Assembly (NCBI RefSeq): GCF_044357945.1
Contig: NZ_CP076563.1
Location: 186,001 to 250,000, forward strand
Length of the DNA: 64,000 nt
Reading direction: 5' to 3'
DNA from: QAND01 sp003150225
GTDB lineage: Bacteria; Bacillota; Clostridia; Christensenellales; QAND01
This document shows positions 7,825 to 15,996 of this stretch, in pieces. The stretch's first letter is position 1, and each line of letters starts with the position of its first letter. A program made the translations under genes and the position numbers. The notes under the pieces are model-generated. The model was given only the letters and a program-made list of their open reading frames with translations, did not search any database and was not told where the DNA came from.

Positions 7825-9202
7825 CATCATATCCCATGGGATTATCATCAAAATCAATGGTCCAGTGCTGGACGTCCGGTTTGAGGAAAATGAACCGGAA
7901 ATCAACCACCTTCTGGTAACGGACGACGGCGTCCATATGGAGGTGGCGGCCCACAGCGCCCCCGGAGTGGTGCGCTGTATTGCCCTGGAATCCACCGACG
8001 GCCTCTGTTGCGGTACCCATGTGACGGGTACCGGCCATGGCATCCAGGTAACGGTGGGGAAAAACGCCCTGGGACGCGTGGTGGATGTTCTGGGCCGCCC
8101 CATCGACGGCCTGGGCCCCATCGAGGGGGAAAAGTGGGAAATCCACCGGGATCCTCCGGCACTGAGCCAGGTGCACCCCGCTACCCAGCTGTTTGAAACG
8201 GGAATCAAGGTTATCGACCTTCTGGCCCCCTATGCCAAGGGCGGTAAAATCGGCCTGTTTGGCGGCGCTGGCGTGGGTAAGACGGTGCTGATCATGGAGC
8301 TGATCCACAACATCGCCGTGAACCACGGCGGCTATTCGGTGTTTACCGGTGTGGGCGAGCGAAGCCGTGAGGGAAACGACCTGATGCACGATATGCAGGA
8401 GTCTGGCGCCATCGAGAAAACGGCCCTGGCCTTTGGCCAGATGAACGAGCCTCCGGGAAGCCGGATGCGGGTGGCGCTTACGGGGCTGACTATGGCGGAA
8501 TACCTTCGGGACGAGAGCCATCAGGACGTTCTGCTGTTCATCGATAACATCTACCGATACGTTCAAGCGGGCAACGAGGTATCGGCCCTTTTGGGGCGGA
8601 TGCCCTCTGCGGTGGGCTATCAACCCACTCTGGCCACCGAACTGGGAGAGCTTCAGGAGCGGATCACCTCCACCGAGAAGGGCTCCATCACCTCGGTTCA
8701 GGCCATCTACGTCCCCGCGGACGATCTGACCGACCCGGCCCCCGCCACCATCTTCTCCCATCTGGACGCCACAACGGTGCTGTCCCGTCAGATTTCCGAA
8801 ATGGGCATCTATCCAGCGGTGGATCCCCTGGGCTCCTCCAGCCGGATCCTGGATCCCCAAATCGTGGGGGAGGACCATTACAACACCGCCCGCCAGGTGC
8901 AGGAGTGCCTCCAGCGGTATAGCGAGCTGCGGGATATCATCGCCATTTTAGGCATGGATGAGCTGACCGAGGAGGATAAACTCATCGTACTGCGAGCCCG
9001 GAGGATCCAGCGGTTTTTGTCCCAGCCTCTCCATGTAGCAGAGGCCTTCACCGGTATGCCGGGCCGCTTTGTTCCCATCGGGGAGACCATTGAGAGCTTC
9101 AAAGCCATCGTAAACGGAGAAGTGGACGATCTGCCTGAAAGCGCCTTCTTTATGGTGGGAAATATTGAGGAGGCCCGGAAACAGGCGAAGGAGATGAACT
9201 AG
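7814..9202 (+). CDS. atpD: F1Fo ATP synthase subunit beta
   Basis: The catalytic subunit of F1, 462 residues. Motifs: P-loop GGAGVGKTVLIMELI, catalytic-glutamate region GVGERSREGNDL, LLFIDNIYRYVQAG (usually IFRFTQAG), then SALLGRMPSAVGYQPTLA. I prefer the ATG at 7814, preceded by GGAG nine bases upstream and overlapping atpG by 11 bases. An in-frame TTG at 7799 would add five residues without a better ribosome-binding site. Confidence 0.96.
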   Translation: MQNDIISHGIIIKINGPVLDVRFEENEPEINHLLVTDDGVHMEVAAHSAPGVVRCIALESTDGLCCGTHVTGTGHGIQVTVGKNALGRVVDVLGRPIDGLGPIEGEKWEIHRDPPALSQVHPATQLFETGIKVIDLLAPYAKGGKIGLFGGAGVGKTVLIMELIHNIAVNHGGYSVFTGVGERSREGNDLMHDMQESGAIEKTALAFGQMNEPPGSRMRVALTGLTMAEYLRDESHQDVLLFIDNIYRYVQAGNEVSALLGRMPSAVGYQPTLATELGELQERITSTEKGSITSVQAIYVPADDLTDPAPATIFSHLDATTVLSRQISEMGIYPAVDPLGSSSRILDPQIVGEDHYNTARQVQECLQRYSELRDIIAILGMDELTEEDKLIVLRARRIQRFLSQPLHVAEAFTGMPGRFVPIGETIESFKAIVNGEVDDLPESAFFMVGNIEEARKQAKEMN

Positions 9203-9205
9203 CCC

Positions 9206-9622
9206 ATGGCCAAAACCTTTCAACTGGATGTGCTGACCCCTGAGCGGCTGTTCTATTCCGGTCCCGCGGAGGCCATCACCATCCAGGGGCTCAACGGAGA
9301 ACTGACGGTTCTGGCGGATCATATCCATATGGTGGCTCCCCTTCAGGTAGGCTCAATCCGCATCAAGAAGGATGGAGCATGGCGGGAGGCCTTCAACTCC
9401 GAGGGGTTCCTGGAGGTTATGAAGCAGGGCGTTGTGGTATATGTCCAGGCCTGCGAGTGGCCGGAGGATATCGATGTGGTCCGGGCAGAAGCCGCCCTTC
9501 GCCGGGCAGAGGAACGCCTTCGCCAGAGGCGGAGCATCAACGAATATAAGGGAAGCAGGATCGCCGTGGCTCGCGCCATGGCGCGTCTGCGGGTGACTCA
9601 CCAAAAACTCAACTTGGATTGA
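9206..9622 (+). CDS. atpC: F1Fo ATP synthase subunit epsilon
   Basis: A 138-residue central-stalk subunit. The N-terminal beta-sandwich contains LDVLTPERLFYSGPAEAITI and GELTVLADH. A two-helix C-terminal domain rich in Arg and Glu (RRAEERLRQRRS) can act as an inhibitory arm in this family. It begins three bases after the atpD stop and is the last gene of the operon, followed at once by a terminator. Confidence 0.93.
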   Translation: MAKTFQLDVLTPERLFYSGPAEAITIQGLNGELTVLADHIHMVAPLQVGSIRIKKDGAWREAFNSEGFLEVMKQGVVVYVQACEWPEDIDVVRAEAALRRAEERLRQRRSINEYKGSRIAVARAMARLRVTHQKLNLD

Positions 9623-9652
9623 AAAACCGTCCGCTCACGCGGACGGTTTTTT
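9622..9652 (+). terminator. Terminator of the atp operon
   Basis: A strong GC-rich stem, CCGTCCGC / GCGGACGG, with a four-base loop, flanked by A and T runs. It begins at the atpC stop codon. Confidence 0.9.
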
Positions 9653-9749
9653 CCTAGGCGTGACCTTTCCCATTGCCGGGTCATATGATGTACCGAGATC
9701 GTTCAGCCTGCCTGTTACCGGTGGGGATGAAGAAGGGAAGGGAAGAAAC

Positions 9750-10424
9750 TTGGAAATTTTGGAGAAACACTACCCATTTCAGTGCGATGAGCTATCCTTT
9801 GGATACATAGATATGGAACCCCATTTGGATGCCGATACCATGTATATCCACCATCAGCAGGTTTATCAGAGGGAATGCGAGGCCCTCAATGCCCTTTTGG
9901 ACGATTGGGAGAAGCTGCAGAGCTTTACCCTTTTAGACTTGATTCAGAAGGATCTTCAGGTCCCCACGGTTCAGGAGCAATGGATCAAACATAGTGCGGG
10001 AGGCGTCTTCAGCCATTCCGCCTACTTTGCCGGTATGGGGATACCGGGGCAGCGGCTGCCGGATGGTCCGCTGGGCCAGGTGATTCAGGCTACTTACGGG
10101 AGCTTGGAAAACTTCATGAACTTATTTACCCAGGCCTGTCAGAGCGTAAAGGGCGTGGGCTGGGTTTGGTTGGTGGCAGATCCCGAGGGCGGCGTCCACA
10201 TGGTGATGACCAAGGATAACCAGGTCCCCCGCCTAGAGCTGGTGAGGCCGCTATTGGTAAATGATCTTTGGGAGCATAGTTATTTTCTCAAATACGGGGT
10301 GGATGTGGTTCAGTATTGCAAAAACTGGTTTCAGCTGGTGGACTGGGCCGGCGCAGAGCGGCGATACCGGGAATATTTGATCCATGGAACGGAACTGCCC
10401 CACCAGGGAAGCTCCCGTGAATAG
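9750..10424 (+). CDS. Fe/Mn-family superoxide dismutase, divergent
   Basis: The four metal ligands of the family can be placed: His34 in TMYIHHQQ, His in AGGVFSHSAYF, and Asp and His in NDLWEHSYFLKYG. The GVGWVWLV segment and a DNQVP resembling the NQD loop also match. The second-sphere pair that normally follows the first ligand (HHxxHHxxY in E. coli SodA: gateway His30 and Tyr34) reads HHQQVYQRE here, so both gateway residues appear replaced (Val and Glu). I chose the TTG at 9750 because GGAAGGGAAGG lies just upstream and the protein then begins like other dismutases; an ATG at 9660 would add a non-family leader. 224 residues. Confidence 0.8.
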   Translation: MEILEKHYPFQCDELSFGYIDMEPHLDADTMYIHHQQVYQRECEALNALLDDWEKLQSFTLLDLIQKDLQVPTVQEQWIKHSAGGVFSHSAYFAGMGIPGQRLPDGPLGQVIQATYGSLENFMNLFTQACQSVKGVGWVWLVADPEGGVHMVMTKDNQVPRLELVRPLLVNDLWEHSYFLKYGVDVVQYCKNWFQLVDWAGAERRYREYLIHGTELPHQGSSRE

Positions 10425-10435
10425 AGCGTGGAAAG

Positions 10436-10468
10436 AAAAACGCCCCCGCAACAGTGGGAGCGTTTTTT
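10436..10468. terminator. Bidirectional terminator between the dismutase and the YjdF-like gene
   Basis: AACGCCCCCGC pairs with GTGGGAGCGTT (two imperfect pairs), with A and T runs on both sides. It lies between two convergent genes and can serve both. Confidence 0.75.
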
Positions 10469-10476
10469 ATGTTGCT

Positions 10477-11199
10477 TTATGCCGGTTCCGTTTGATTCGC
10501 TTTGCCCATTTCCAAGCGCCTGTGCTGCCTTTTCAGCGCGATATACCCGATGACCGATACCACGAGAGCGCCTAAAGCGTCCACAATCAGATCCTTCATG
10601 GTGTCATAGAGAGCCGCCCGGCCCATGAGCGGGGTACCGTCCACCAGATGGTAGTGCTGCATATTGAGGCCCATGAGGCCGTCCAGGGTGTATTCATAGA
10701 TTTCCCAGATAGCGCCAGCGGCCAGGGCAAAGCACATGGAGAACATGGCGATGAAGAAAGGGCTCAGGGTCATGGGAACCTTCTCGTTGTCGTTTAGGAT
10801 GCTCACCAGGGAGAACCCCATGGCGCCCAGCATACCGCCGCTGAAGGTGTGAAGATAGGTATCCCAGTGGGGTACCACAAAATAAAACCGGCGAATTTCC
10901 CCCAGGTAAATGGCGCAGTATAGGAAAATAAAGTAGGTGATGTAGGCGTAGTTGGGAATATCAATTCGCCAACGACGCTCCAGGAAAGAGGGGACAAACA
11001 TGACGATCACGCCGCCAATGCATTGGATCAGCATGAGGGTGTAGTCGCTCTTCACCCGTTGAAACTCCACCACGGCCTCCCCTTCGGAAGGCGCGGTAAA
11101 GAGGCTTACAGCGGAATAGACGATGGAAAGGATTAGGGTGACAAACAGAATCACGCCAATGATCTGCTTCCAGCTATACCGTTTTTTTTCTTTACGCAT
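10477..11199 (-). CDS. YjdF/DUF2238-like integral membrane protein
   Basis: A 240-residue protein with six or seven predicted membrane segments. The conserved family block is recognisable: HWDTYLHTFSGGMLGAMGFS, then GAIWEIYEYTLD and DTMKDLIVDALGAL. The acidic and His residues in these helices are typical of DUF2238, whose function is unknown. The start at 11199 (MRKEKKRYSW) has GGAGG upstream; an open frame continues 44 codons further up but has no ribosome-binding site and crosses the divergent gene. Confidence 0.75.
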   Translation of the reverse strand: MRKEKKRYSWKQIIGVILFVTLILSIVYSAVSLFTAPSEGEAVVEFQRVKSDYTLMLIQCIGGVIVMFVPSFLERRWRIDIPNYAYITYFIFLYCAIYLGEIRRFYFVVPHWDTYLHTFSGGMLGAMGFSLVSILNDNEKVPMTLSPFFIAMFSMCFALAAGAIWEIYEYTLDGLMGLNMQHYHLVDGTPLMGRAALYDTMKDLIVDALGALVVSVIGYIALKRQHRRLEMGKANQTEPA

Positions 11200-11314
11200 A
11201 GGAGTAGATCCTCCAAACTTTGATGAATCCATTATAGCAATTTCTGATGGTTTTGTGTAGTATTGGAAGAAAGAGAGGGGTTTTATTCCCATTATGGAGA
11301 AAGGAGCGGTAGCC

Positions 11315-11668
11315 ATGAGCGTCAAATTCATCTGCTATCCCAAGTGTTCCACCTGTAAAAAAGCCAGAGAATGGCTGGTGCAAAATAACGTATCCTTTGA
11401 AGAGCGGGATATCGTAACGGATCGTCCATCCGCCCAGGAGCTGGCGCAGTGGTATCGGCAAAGCGGTCTTCCCTTAAAGCGGTTCTTCAATACCAGCGGA
11501 CTTGCTTACCGAGGCCTGGGGCTCAAGGATAAGCTTCCCGGCATGGCAGAGGAGGAACAGCTAGCGCTGCTGGCGACCGACGGCATGTTGGTCAAACGTC
11601 CCATCCTCGTTACGGAAAAGGGAGTCTGCCCCGGATTCCAGACCAAGGTTTGGGAAACCCTGTTATAG
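11315..11668 (+). CDS. Spx/ArsC-family (arsenate-reductase-like) protein
   Basis: A 117-residue thioredoxin-fold protein of the ArsC/Spx/YffB group: FICYPKCSTCKKAREWL near the N-terminus (CxxC), ERDIVTDRPSAQEL, and the conserved RPILVTEKG near the end. The ATG at 11315 has GGAG eight bases upstream; the ATG at 11294 is too close to any ribosome-binding site. It could be an RNA-polymerase-binding Spx-type stress regulator or a glutaredoxin-like reductase. The family call is firm, the role is not. Confidence 0.8.
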   Translation: MSVKFICYPKCSTCKKAREWLVQNNVSFEERDIVTDRPSAQELAQWYRQSGLPLKRFFNTSGLAYRGLGLKDKLPGMAEEEQLALLATDGMLVKRPILVTEKGVCPGFQTKVWETLL

Positions 11669-11721
11669 TCCCATGACTTCCGGCGCAGGCACAGCCCTCG
11701 CCGGCCAAAGAGAGGTGCTTT

Positions 11722-13485
11722 ATGAAATACTGGAGAAAAGGGCTATCCCTAGCCATGGCTTTCGCTGTCTGCCTATCCCTTGCCGCCTGCCAGACAGAGG
11801 CCCCTCAAAGCGAGTCCCAGGCATTTGACGCCTTTTTGGATCGCCTCTTTGTGGAGGAGATGTCCAATACGGATCTCCTATCCCAACACTATAAACTTAA
11901 GGATCCAGAAGCCCTGGGCATTACGCCGTCGGAACCCACCCTTGGAACCATCAGCCTTGCTCAGATGGAGGAGGATGGCGAGGAGATTGCACAGACCTTG
12001 GCGGAGCTGGAGGCCTTCCAATACGATAGCCTAACGGAGACCCAGCAGGAGACCTACGATATTCTGAAATGGTATTTGGAGCTGGGGATCCAAGGCAACC
12101 GGTTTGATCTGTACGCCGAACCAAATAGTCCCACCCTGGGGGTTCAGAGCCAGCTACCCACTACCCTCATGGAATATGCCTTCTACGATGAGACGGATAT
12201 CCAGGAGTATCTCGCTCTTGTGAACGACGTAGGCCGTTATCTGGATCAATGCTTGGCTTTTCAGCGGGAGAAATCCAAGGCGGGCTTCTTTATGCCGGAT
12301 AGCCTTGCGCAGCAGGTCATCGATAATTGCAAGACCTTTGTGGAGAACCCCGAGAGCAACTATATGCTGGAGGTGTTCGACGATAAGCTGGAGGGTATCG
12401 CCTGGCTGACCCCGGAAAAACGGGAGGAGTACAGCGCTCAAAATAGAAAAGCGGTGCTGGATTCCATGGTTCCGGGCTACCAGCGGTTTATCCAGGGCTT
12501 TGAGGAGCTGCTGGGCACCGGACGGGCCCGGGGCGGGGCGTGCGATCTGCCGGACGGCCAGGAGTACTATGCTTACCTGGCCAAATCCGCCACGGGATCG
12601 GAAAAAACGCCTTTGGAGATGGCTCAGGCCATCGACGATAGAATCGACGACATCTGGCGGGGGCTGATCAGCCTGGCTCTTATGGACGAAGATATTCTGG
12701 ACCGGGTCTATGATTCCAGCAACGCTCCCGATGTAACGGAGCCGGAGGCCATTCTTACCGCGCTATCCCAGCGGATTCAGACGGATTATCCTGCCATCGG
12801 TCAGGTGGCGTATCAGATCAACTACGTCCACGAATCCCTTCAGGAGAGCATGAGCCCCGCTTTTTACTTTATTCCGCCCATCGACGCGGCCAATGAAAAC
12901 AAAATCTATCTGAATCCCGCCCATATGGACGATCCCATCTATGTCTTTACCACTCTGGCCCATGAGGGGTATCCTGGGCATCTCTATCAGACCAACTATG
13001 CCCTGGGGCTGGATCTTCCCAATATCCGCAGGATTCTCAGCTTTAACGGCTATTCCGAGGGCTGGGCCACCTATGTGGAATACGATTCCTATTCCATGAC
13101 GGGCTTGGATGGCAACCTGGCTGCCGCCATCCGTCTGCTCAATGAACTAAGCCTAGCCGTCCAGGCCCGGGTGGATATCGGTATCAACTATGAGGGCTGG
13201 AATGATGAGAAGACCGGCGTCTTCCTCTCGGAGTTTTTCCAGGTGGACGACGACCTGATCAACAGCGTTACCGACAGCGTCACCGCAGATCCCGCCAACG
13301 CCCTGTCCTACTACATCGGGTATCTGGAATTCCAGGAGCTTCGGGAGTATGCTGAGGAGGAATTGGGGGACGCCTTTTCCGCCCAAGCGTTCCACAAAGC
13401 GGTTTTGGATGTAGGCGAAGCCCCATTCCAGGTGGTGCGCGAGGCGGTGGAAGCCTACGCTGGAGGCCAGGAAAAGGATCGGTAG
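11722..13485 (+). CDS. DUF885 lipoprotein, putative zinc metallopeptidase
   Basis: A 587-residue exported lipoprotein: a signal peptide with lipobox LAAC (Cys23), then a long helical domain. The metallopeptidase-like motif HEGYPGHLYQ lies near residue 415, and the family glutamate block EGWATYVEY about 30 residues later. DUF885 proteins resemble M2/M32-like helical metallopeptidases, and a role in cleaving peptides at the cell surface is an inference. The ATG follows AGAGAGGTGCT. A strong terminator follows, so it appears monocistronic. Confidence 0.82.
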   Translation: MKYWRKGLSLAMAFAVCLSLAACQTEAPQSESQAFDAFLDRLFVEEMSNTDLLSQHYKLKDPEALGITPSEPTLGTISLAQMEEDGEEIAQTLAELEAFQYDSLTETQQETYDILKWYLELGIQGNRFDLYAEPNSPTLGVQSQLPTTLMEYAFYDETDIQEYLALVNDVGRYLDQCLAFQREKSKAGFFMPDSLAQQVIDNCKTFVENPESNYMLEVFDDKLEGIAWLTPEKREEYSAQNRKAVLDSMVPGYQRFIQGFEELLGTGRARGGACDLPDGQEYYAYLAKSATGSEKTPLEMAQAIDDRIDDIWRGLISLALMDEDILDRVYDSSNAPDVTEPEAILTALSQRIQTDYPAIGQVAYQINYVHESLQESMSPAFYFIPPIDAANENKIYLNPAHMDDPIYVFTTLAHEGYPGHLYQTNYALGLDLPNIRRILSFNGYSEGWATYVEYDSYSMTGLDGNLAAAIRLLNELSLAVQARVDIGINYEGWNDEKTGVFLSEFFQVDDDLINSVTDSVTADPANALSYYIGYLEFQELREYAEEELGDAFSAQAFHKAVLDVGEAPFQVVREAVEAYAGGQEKDR

Positions 13486-13516
13486 AAGGGGGAGGGGATG
13501 CTCCCCCTTCCTTTTA
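13485..13516 (+). terminator. Terminator after the DUF885 gene
   Basis: GAAGGGGGAG / CTCCCCCTTC, a perfect 10-bp stem with a six-base loop followed by CTTTTA. It starts at the end of the stop codon. Confidence 0.85.
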
Positions 13517-13601
13517 TAGGAGAACGGGGGAGCATTGTACGGACAAAGGTACAGCGGTGCCGGTATAATGGGGACGAACCAAGAAAAAGGGGGTATGGAT
13601 C

Positions 13602-14234
13602 GTGTCCAAAACCGTGATTGCCGCCGTCACCTGTCCCCACTGTGGCGGGACGGGACGGATGGAGGTGTGGGAGAGCATCAACACCACTATGAGTCCCGAA
13701 GCCCGGGAACGGATGCTCCGCGGAACCCTGTTTTCCCACCGGTGCCAGGCTTGTGGCCGTTCGTTTCAGGTGCTTTATGAGTGCCTGTATCATGATATGG
13801 AGCGGCAGTTCATGGCATTTTTTCTGCCGGAGCGGCCGGAGGATCCCTTTGCCATGCTGGAACGCCGGGTGGGGGAACCCATTTTGGCGGGGTATCAGAC
13901 CCGGATCGTCCACGATGTTCCGTCCTTGATCGAAAAGGTGCGGATTCAGGAGGATGGCCGGGACGACCGGGCCATTGAGCTGTGCAAATACGTTCTGCGC
14001 TGCCAGATGGGCCGCCCGGATGGCGGGGAGGAGCTGCGCTACCTGTGCGCCCAGGAGGGCGGGCTTCAATTCTATCTTCGGTCGGAAGGTGAGAGCAGCC
14101 GTCTTGCCGCGCGGGAGGGGCTTTACCGGGATGTCCTCGCCCGGGCGGGGGACAGGCTCTCGGCTTTGGGGGAGTGCCGCCGGGTGGACCGGAGCTGGGC
14201 GGAGGCTGTGATCGCCGATGGGATTCTTGCATAG
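13602..14234 (+). CDS. CpXC-domain protein
   Basis: A 210-residue protein with an N-terminal zinc-ribbon-like CpXC domain: VTCPHCGGTG, then VWESINTTMSPEARERMLRG, then HRCQACGRSF, and a YHD that is typical of the domain. The C-terminal 100 residues are less conserved. GTG at 13602 is the start, with AGGGGG upstream. A TATAAT box is at 13564-13569, though its -35 is poor. It ends 12 bases before the WYL regulator, so the two may be co-transcribed. Function of CpXC proteins is unknown. Confidence 0.75.
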   Translation: MSKTVIAAVTCPHCGGTGRMEVWESINTTMSPEARERMLRGTLFSHRCQACGRSFQVLYECLYHDMERQFMAFFLPERPEDPFAMLERRVGEPILAGYQTRIVHDVPSLIEKVRIQEDGRDDRAIELCKYVLRCQMGRPDGGEELRYLCAQEGGLQFYLRSEGESSRLAAREGLYRDVLARAGDRLSALGECRRVDRSWAEAVIADGILA

Positions 14235-14246
14235 GGGGAAAGAATC

Positions 14247-15239
14247 ATGAACCAATCCAAGCTGAAGCTGCTGTATCTCCTGGAGATCCTTTGGAAAGAT
14301 ACCGATGAGGAGCATACCCTTACGGTACCGCAGCTCATCAGTCGCCTGGAGCAGAGGGGTATTTCGGCAGAGCGGCGCAGCGTCTATGACGACATCCAGA
14401 GCCTGCGGGACTGGGGTTTGGATATTCTGGAGCGCAGAACCCGTACCCACGGCTACTATCTGGCCAGCCGCACCTTTGAACTGCCGGAACTCAAGCTTCT
14501 GGTGGATGCGGTCCAATCCAGCCGGTTCATCACTGTAAAAAAATCCCAGCAGCTGATCAAAAAGATTGGGAGCTTGACAAGTCGGCAGGAGGCGGGGCAG
14601 CTGTCCCGTCAGGTGTATGTGGCCAACCGGGTCAAAACCGGTAATGAGGGGATTTACTATAACGTGGATGAAATCCACAAGGCCATCTCCCAGAACCGCC
14701 AAATCTCCTTTCAATACGCCGAGTATACCCTTACAAAGGGGGTTCGGCACCGCCGAGGCGGCGAGCGGTATCTGGTCAGCCCCTATATCCTCTCCTGGGA
14801 CGATGAGAACTACTACCTAATCGCCTATCATCCAAGGTATGAGGGCCTTGCCCATTTTCGGGTGGATAAGATGGTTGGTATCAAGGTGGAGGAAGAGGAA
14901 AGGGTACCTCTTGACAGCCGCCTGGATCCCGCTGATTACGCAAAGCGCACCTTTGGCATGTTTGCTGGCCAGGTGGCTCGGGTGCAGATGCGGTTTCACC
15001 GCTCCCTGTTGGATGCTGTAATCGATCGGTTCGGCCGGGAGGTATCGATTGCGCCCCAGGGGGAAGAATGGTTTACGGCGAACCTCAGCGTGGCGGTGAG
15101 CCCCGCCTTTCTGTCCTGGGTGTTCCAGTTTGGAGAAAAGGCGGAGATCCTGGGTCCCGCCCAGGTGCGGGAGGGCATGGCAAAGCATCTTAGCCGGGTA
15201 GCGGCCTATTATGGGAGGAATGGGGAAGAAAATGGTTGA
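14247..15239 (+). CDS. WYL-domain transcriptional regulator (DeoR/HTH_11 N-terminus)
   Basis: A 330-residue regulator. The N-terminal winged helix-turn-helix (about residues 5-65: LLYLLEILWKDTDEEHTLTV, ISAERRSVYDDI) is followed by a WYL domain around residues 145-215 (YLVSPYILSWDDENYYLIAY, with FRVDKM). WYL domains sense ligands, including nucleic acids or nucleotides, and often regulate DNA-damage or defence genes. Here the only close downstream gene is the flavoprotein-rubredoxin, whose -35 box overlaps this gene's stop codon. Confidence 0.85.
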   Translation: MNQSKLKLLYLLEILWKDTDEEHTLTVPQLISRLEQRGISAERRSVYDDIQSLRDWGLDILERRTRTHGYYLASRTFELPELKLLVDAVQSSRFITVKKSQQLIKKIGSLTSRQEAGQLSRQVYVANRVKTGNEGIYYNVDEIHKAISQNRQISFQYAEYTLTKGVRHRRGGERYLVSPYILSWDDENYYLIAYHPRYEGLAHFRVDKMVGIKVEEEERVPLDSRLDPADYAKRTFGMFAGQVARVQMRFHRSLLDAVIDRFGREVSIAPQGEEWFTANLSVAVSPAFLSWVFQFGEKAEILGPAQVREGMAKHLSRVAAYYGRNGEENG

Positions 15240-15264
15240 CATCTCCCTCATTCCGATGTAAACT
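15236..15264 (+). promoter_or_regulatory. Sigma-A promoter of the flavoprotein-rubredoxin gene
   Basis: TTGACA and TAAACT are exactly 17 bases apart. The -35 box overlaps the stop codon of the WYL gene, so the flavoprotein has its own promoter. Confidence 0.75.
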
Positions 15265-15275
15265 AATTCCATAAA

Positions 15276-15290
15276 TGAGAATAATTCTCA
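15276..15290 (+). promoter_or_regulatory. Fur/PerR-family-like operator
   Basis: TGAGAAT-A-ATTCTCA is a perfect 7-1-7 inverted repeat located just downstream of the -10 box, where the transcript would start. It differs from the Gram-positive Fur box TGATAATnATTATCA by one symmetric base per arm and is also close to the PerR box. Placement implies repression of the downstream flavoprotein. The exact regulator (Fur, PerR or Zur) is not decided. Confidence 0.6.
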
Positions 15291-15310
15291 ATCAAAAGGA
15301 GATGGAGCAC

Positions 15311-15940
15311 ATGAATCCAGCGGCACTGTTTCAATTGAGCTATGGCTTGTATATCCTCACAGCTCGGGAGGGAGAGAAACGGGGCGGGTGCGTGGTCAAT
15401 ACCCTGAGCCAGGTCACTTCCGATCCCCAGCGGCTGTCGGTAGCCGTCAATAAGGACAACTACACCTGCGGGATGATTCAGCGCTCCGGCCGGTTTTCAG
15501 CAACGGTACTGACCCAGGAGGCGCCTATGGAGCTGATCCGTGCCTTTGGGTTCCAGTCCAGCAAGGACGTGGATAAATTCCTGGGCTTTGAGGCCGCCCA
15601 GGATGGGGCAGGGGTGGACTACGTTGCCCAGTACGCCGCCGCCCGGTTTAGCTGTGCGGTGGAGCAGACTCTGGATTTGGGCAGTCATATGCTGTTCATC
15701 GGCAGGCTGGAGGAGGCCGAGGTGCTGGATGACGCCCACGAGGTTATGACGTATAGCTATTACCACCAGGTAAAGAAGGGGAGCACTCCCAAGAATGCTC
15801 CCTCCTACCAAGCAAAAACCGAGAAAAAAGGATTCCGGTGCACTATCTGCGGCTATATCGCGGAGATGGATGAACTGCCGGAGGACTTTATCTGCCCTGT
15901 CTGTGGTGCGTCGGCTACCGCCTTTGAACCCATTGGATAA
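15311..15940 (+). CDS. Flavin reductase-like domain fused to rubredoxin (high-molecular-weight rubredoxin type)
   Basis: 209 residues. The N-terminal part (about 1-150) is a flavin-reductase-like FMN-binding domain (GGCVVNTLSQVTSDPQRLSV). The last 50 residues are a rubredoxin with FRCTICGYIAEMDELPEDFICPVCGA, giving the two CxxC pairs that hold one iron. Such fusions act as NADH-linked electron donors to oxygen- or NO-detoxifying flavodiiron proteins in acetogens. The ATG at 15311 has AAAAGGAG upstream; an ATG at 15275 falls inside the operator and is unlikely. Its own promoter and a Fur/PerR-like operator suggest iron or peroxide control. Confidence 0.82.
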   Translation: MNPAALFQLSYGLYILTAREGEKRGGCVVNTLSQVTSDPQRLSVAVNKDNYTCGMIQRSGRFSATVLTQEAPMELIRAFGFQSSKDVDKFLGFEAAQDGAGVDYVAQYAAARFSCAVEQTLDLGSHMLFIGRLEEAEVLDDAHEVMTYSYYHQVKKGSTPKNAPSYQAKTEKKGFRCTICGYIAEMDELPEDFICPVCGASATAFEPIG

Positions 15941-15946
15941 TAGCAC

Positions 15947-15990
15947 GGCATATAAAAAAGACGCGGATTTCCGCGTCTTTTTTATATGCC
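15947..15990. terminator. Bidirectional terminator between the flavoprotein gene and ribU
   Basis: A perfect 20-bp inverted repeat from GGCATATAAAAAAGACGCGG to its complement with an ATTT loop, including A and T runs on both sides. It lies between convergent genes. Confidence 0.9.
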
Positions 15991-15996
15991 CATTGG

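Noticed and set aside
7766..8878. Long minus-strand open frame (370 codons) opposite atpD
   Set aside because: It is fully antisense to a certain gene, has no family resemblance, and arises from the high GC of the coding strand.
9660..9749. ATG start for the superoxide dismutase at 9660
   Set aside because: It begins at the edge of the atp terminator and adds sequence unlike any dismutase; TTG at 9750 has a near-ideal ribosome-binding site.
13455..14750. Long minus-strand open frame (431 codons) across the CpXC and WYL genes
   Set aside because: Its sequence is low-complexity and Pro/His-rich, without motifs, and it overlaps two supported genes and a terminator.
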